Assembly (NCBI GenBank): GCA_947643145.1
Contig: CANRVD010000006.1
Span: 19,085 to 83,084 of the forward strand
Reading direction: 5' to 3'
Length of the DNA stretch: 64,000 nucleotides
Origin: an uncultured bacterium
GTDB lineage: Bacteria > Bacillota > Clostridia > Lachnospirales > Lachnospiraceae
Shown: positions 60,569 through 64,000 of the stretch, one piece after another
Layout: each line of letters starts with the position of its first letter
Numbering within the stretch: the first letter of the stretch is position 1
Notes under the pieces: generated by a model
Told to the model about the DNA's origin: nothing
What the model saw: only the letters and a program-made list of their open reading frames with translations
The model's database searches: none
Position numbers and translations under genes: made by a program

Positions 60569-61162
60569 TTATTTAGAATATAACTCGACAATAAGCACTT
60601 CATTTACAGGAACATCAATCTGCTCTCTTGTTGGGATATCCTTAACGGTACCGGAAAGTGTCTCATGGTTAGCTTCCAGCCAGTCAGGGACTAATCTTCC
60701 ATCTGTTACCTCAAGAATATCTTTATATCTCTGAGCGCCTTTGTGCTTTTCCTTGATTTCAATTACATCACCAGGCTTTACTTCGTATGAAGGAATATTT
60801 ACGCACTTGCCATTTACAAGAACATGCTTATGTCCAACAATCTGTCTGGACTCTTTTCTGGTACGGCCATATCCCATACGGAATAATACATTGTCCAGTC
60901 TGAGTTCCAAAAGAATCATAAGGTTCTCACCTGTAGTGCCATATTTTAACTTCTGTGCCCTTGCGAAATTATTTCTAAATGGTTTCTCTAATATACCATA
61001 TATAAACTTAGCTTTCTGCTTCTCTTTTAACTGAAGACCATACTCACTCTGCTTTCTGCCAACTCTTGCATTTCTGTTAGACTTCTTATCAAGTCCAAGA
61101 AATGTTGGGTCAAGTCCAAGAGTTCTACATCTCTTGAGTACCGGCGTCATATCTCTTGCCAT
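60569..61162 (-). CDS. rpsD: 30S ribosomal protein S4
   Basis: LRLDNVLFRMGYGRTRKESRQIVGHKHVLVNG. Confidence 0.98.
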   Translation of the reverse strand: MARDMTPVLKRCRTLGLDPTFLGLDKKSNRNARVGRKQSEYGLQLKEKQKAKFIYGILEKPFRNNFARAQKLKYGTTGENLMILLELRLDNVLFRMGYGRTRKESRQIVGHKHVLVNGKCVNIPSYEVKPGDVIEIKEKHKGAQRYKDILEVTDGRLVPDWLEANHETLSGTVKDIPTREQIDVPVNEVLIVELYSK

Positions 61163-61249
61163 GTCAATTCCTCCTATAATAAATCAACTTTTCTTAATTA
61201 CGTTTTGGTTTTTTATTCGCACTATGCTGCTTCTGCCGTTTTACTGCTA

Positions 61250-61651
61250 TTAAACACGACGACGTTTCGGCGGTCTGCATCCATTATGTGGAACCGGTGT
61301 TACGTCACGGATACTTGTAACATCAATGCCGCATGCCTGTAATGCACGGATAGCAGCCTCACGACCAGAACCAGGTCCCTTAACCATAACATCTACAGAT
61401 GTTAAGCCATGAGGAATTGCAGCCTTTGCTGCTGTCTCTGCTGCCATCTGTGCTGCATATGGAGTTGATTTTTTGGAACCCCTGAATCCTAATCCGCCTG
61501 CACTTGCCCAGGAAACTGCATTTCCCTCTGCATCTGTAAGCGTAACGATTGTATTATTGAAGGAAGACTGAATATGTGCCTGTCCATGTCCGACATTCTT
61601 CTTGACACGTTTCTTGCTTGCCTTTTTTGCTACCTGTTTAGCCATTGTCAA
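61250..61651 (-). CDS. rpsK: 30S ribosomal protein S11
   Basis: [16 protein letters not shown]...[16 protein letters not shown]. Confidence 0.98.
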   Translation of the reverse strand: MTMAKQVAKKASKKRVKKNVGHGQAHIQSSFNNTIVTLTDAEGNAVSWASAGGLGFRGSKKSTPYAAQMAAETAAKAAIPHGLTSVDVMVKGPGSGREAAIRALQACGIDVTSIRDVTPVPHNGCRPPKRRRV

Positions 61652-61684
61652 ACCCTCCTATAAGATTTGTACGTTTTCTAATTT

Positions 61685-62053
61685 TTATTTCTTCTTATTT
61701 GCGACAGTACGCTTTGGACCCTTACGTGTCCTGGCATTTGTCTTTGTCTTCTGTCCACGGACTGGAAGACCTTTCCTGTGGCGAATTCCTCTATAGCATC
61801 CGATTTCCTGCAGTCTCTTGATGTTCATTGCGATTTCTCTGCGCAAATCACCTTCTACTGTCTGTGTCTCATCAATGACGTCACGAATACGTGCTACTTC
61901 TTCGTCAGTAAGATCCTTCACGCGTGTGTCAGGATTGACTTTAGCTTCTGCTAAAATGCGGTTAGAGCTGACTCTTCCAATACCATAAATATAGGTAAGT
62001 CCAATCTCAACACGCTTCTCTCTTGGTAAGTCTACACCACTAATACGTGCCAT
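61685..62053 (-). CDS. rpsM: 30S ribosomal protein S13
   Basis: [26 protein letters not shown]. Confidence 0.98.
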   Translation of the reverse strand: MARISGVDLPREKRVEIGLTYIYGIGRVSSNRILAEAKVNPDTRVKDLTDEEVARIRDVIDETQTVEGDLRREIAMNIKRLQEIGCYRGIRHRKGLPVRGQKTKTNARTRKGPKRTVANKKK

Positions 62054-62414
62054 GTGTACTTTGCACCTCCGTTATTTTTGTTTGATTGTTAATTTTCCCC
62101 GTTTCGATATAGCGGGATAGTGATTGATTACAGCGCCATGCGCTGTCAGCCGCTTTAAATTGTAATCTTATAGCATAGACTTCTCTTTTTATATTTAGGG
62201 CTGCCTGCGAAATGGCAGCCGGTACTATGCCGCAGTCATCAATCTGCCGTTGATAAGACCAGCGTCAGGCAAAGCCGCAAGGCTTAATGACGTACCCGTC
62301 ACTGAAATGGATAATCAGTCCACCTACAATATCATAGTGCATATTGCACTACAACGAACAGAAAGCAAGTTCTATTGAAATAGCAATAGCCTGTTCTTGA
62401 CTATTGCGCTCTAA

Positions 62415-62528
62415 TTAGCCCTGTCTCTGTTTGTGTCTAGGATTCTCACAGATTACTCTGATACGTCCCTTTCTTTTGATGACCTTACATTTTTCGCAAA
62501 TCGGTTTTACTGAAGATCTAACTTTCAC
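62415..62528 (-). CDS. rpmJ: 50S ribosomal protein L36
   Basis: 37 aa with GTG start, absent from ORF track: (M)[36 protein letters not shown]. Confidence 0.95.
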   Translation of the reverse strand: MKVRSSVKPICEKCKVIKRKGRIRVICENPRHKQRQG

Positions 62529-62784
62529 AGCAATAACCTCCTTTCAAAAAGTCCATTGTCTACTTTAACATAAATTTTCCAGCAATGCAAGCATTTTTTT
62601 CGTCGAAATAGCAGTAGGACTAATGGATAGTTACTTTTCACACTGCAGCCAGATTCGAGAATTTTTGAAATCTATATGTTTCCGAATATTAAAATTGATT
62701 TTGAGCAGCTATTTGATTGCATTTATCAAAAGAAAAAGGGGCTTATCGCACGAAATGATTTTTAGCGACAACCTCCTTTTTTAA

Positions 62785-63264
62785 TTATTTATGTAATAAC
62801 GACTGCTTCTTCCTGTCGAACTCCTCCTGTGTAATCGCACCAGCGTCTAAAAGTTTTTTATATTGTGCGATTATTTTTATAATATATGCTTCTTTCTGAA
62901 CCACGTTTTTGATATCCTTCTTTTCCCGTGCCTCCTTTATTTTTTGCTGTGAATCCTCCTTGCTCTTTCCGCAGGAGCAGGTGGTCACATTATTCGCATT
63001 GATACTATTACAAAAAACACATTTCCAGTTGTTACTGCTCACACCTTGCCGCTCATAACTTTTTTTCAGAAGCGGGCTTTCCCTCATCGGCTCATATGGT
63101 TTTGGTGGTTTGGATACCGCAACGATTAAGGCTATAATCCCAAAAAAGAATCCTTCCCAAAACCAGTTTTCATGATAGCCTTTATTTTCAATTACCGTAT
63201 TTACTGCTACACCGAAAATAATTCCCTGTACAACATACACAATTAATGCAATCCATAAGTCCAT
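62785..63264 (-). CDS. Membrane protein with zinc ribbon and C-terminal SHOCT-like domain
   Basis: 159 aa; WKCVFCNSINANNVTTCSCG; IIAQYKKLLDAGAITQEEFDRKKQSLL. Confidence 0.7.
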   Translation of the reverse strand: MDLWIALIVYVVQGIIFGVAVNTVIENKGYHENWFWEGFFFGIIALIVAVSKPPKPYEPMRESPLLKKSYERQGVSSNNWKCVFCNSINANNVTTCSCGKSKEDSQQKIKEAREKKDIKNVVQKEAYIIKIIAQYKKLLDAGAITQEEFDRKKQSLLHK

Positions 63265-63284
63265 ATTATTTTCCCTTCCTTATT

Positions 63285-63608
63285 TTAATTGCTTTCTTCT
63301 TTCATCTCCCAGTGAATCAAAAATGCCAGCGCCGCACGCAATATAATAATTCCTGCTACTGTAGCAATCTCTTCCCACTCCCTGACAACTACTGTACGAA
63401 GAATCTCACTTCCCATTTTAAATTCCAGTCCCATTGCCAGACCTTTTCCCAGACTTCGTTTCGTCTCCGGGGAATGCCTTATATAATTATAAAATCCTTT
63501 GATTCCCGCTGCCACAATTATAAATACTCCCATTAATTCCAATATCACAATCGCATAACCTGTTAATTCATTTAATATAATTTCCAGCCAATGTAGCACC
63601 ACCCGCAT
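63285..63608 (-). CDS. DUF1622-like membrane protein
   Basis: 107 aa; TKRSLGKGLAMGLEFKMGSEILRTVVVREWEEI. Confidence 0.75.
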   Translation of the reverse strand: MRVVLHWLEIILNELTGYAIVILELMGVFIIVAAGIKGFYNYIRHSPETKRSLGKGLAMGLEFKMGSEILRTVVVREWEEIATVAGIIILRAALAFLIHWEMKEESN

Positions 63609-63696
63609 TCTCCTTTCTATTTTCTATGCTCCTAAAACAACAATACACATATTTGAATTTCTATGGCAATTGCCATAAAAGATAAATCAAAAAATT

Positions 63697-63990
63697 TTAT
63701 ATAGTTTCTTCTATACACTTTGTTTTTGCCAGCACTCTGCCAATGCCCTTTTTTGCTACAAACTTTGTATATCTACTGGCTCTTATTCCATGCGTATTAG
63801 AACGGTATACAATCCGATAATATATTTGGCAGCCTGCCAGTTCCTTTCGTAAAATGGATTCCGTATTTTCTAATTGCTCTATTGCACTTAAAATATCTGT
63901 CCCCTTTAATTCTATTAAATATGCATTTCTTTTGTCATCATTAATTAGTGTCTGCTGATTAAGCAGATATTTGTAGCTTCTCATCCTCAT
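63697..63990 (-). CDS. Hypothetical protein
   Basis: 97 aa ORF near window edge. Confidence 0.4.
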   Translation of the reverse strand: MRMRSYKYLLNQQTLINDDKRNAYLIELKGTDILSAIEQLENTESILRKELAGCQIYYRIVYRSNTHGIRASRYTKFVAKKGIGRVLAKTKCIEETI

Positions 63991-64000
63991 ATCTGTCCCG

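Noticed and set aside
1-64000. tRNA, rRNA and prophage genes
   Set aside because: None recognised by eye; small tRNAs could be missed without a covariance search.

Overview
Chromosomal window from a low-GC Firmicute, most likely Lachnospiraceae-like (inferred from protein families and gene order; no search was run). The left part (1-20.5 kb) is mostly housekeeping: uvrA, an HD hydrolase, a TrpYZ-like ABC transporter, HIT, rhomboid, a MerR regulator, rfbC/rfbD, a CgeB-like glycosyltransferase, an M29 aminopeptidase, a metal-binding lipoprotein, and clpB with a CIRCE element. The right end carries the alpha ribosomal operon (rpmJ-rpsM-rpsK-rpsD-rpoA-rplQ, minus strand). The middle (20.5-58.5 kb) is accessory: GH29 and GH43 enzymes, two Agr-type LytTR systems (one with a broken kinase), a BlaI/BlaR1-like system with a non-penicillin sensor domain, a degenerate IS1182-type element, and several foldback repeat families. 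The most notable signal is a repeated module on the minus strand. It consists of orphan LytTR regulators whose receiver domain has Asn at the predicted phospho-acceptor position, each followed by secreted effectors (subtilase, papain-like protease, small signal-peptide proteins, ABC transporter). Between regulator and effector lies an activator-type promoter with 21-22 bp spaced direct repeats at a fixed distance from the -10. A 272-274 bp foldback element, with a 9-bp direct-repeat flank in one copy, has inserted within or beside these modules.
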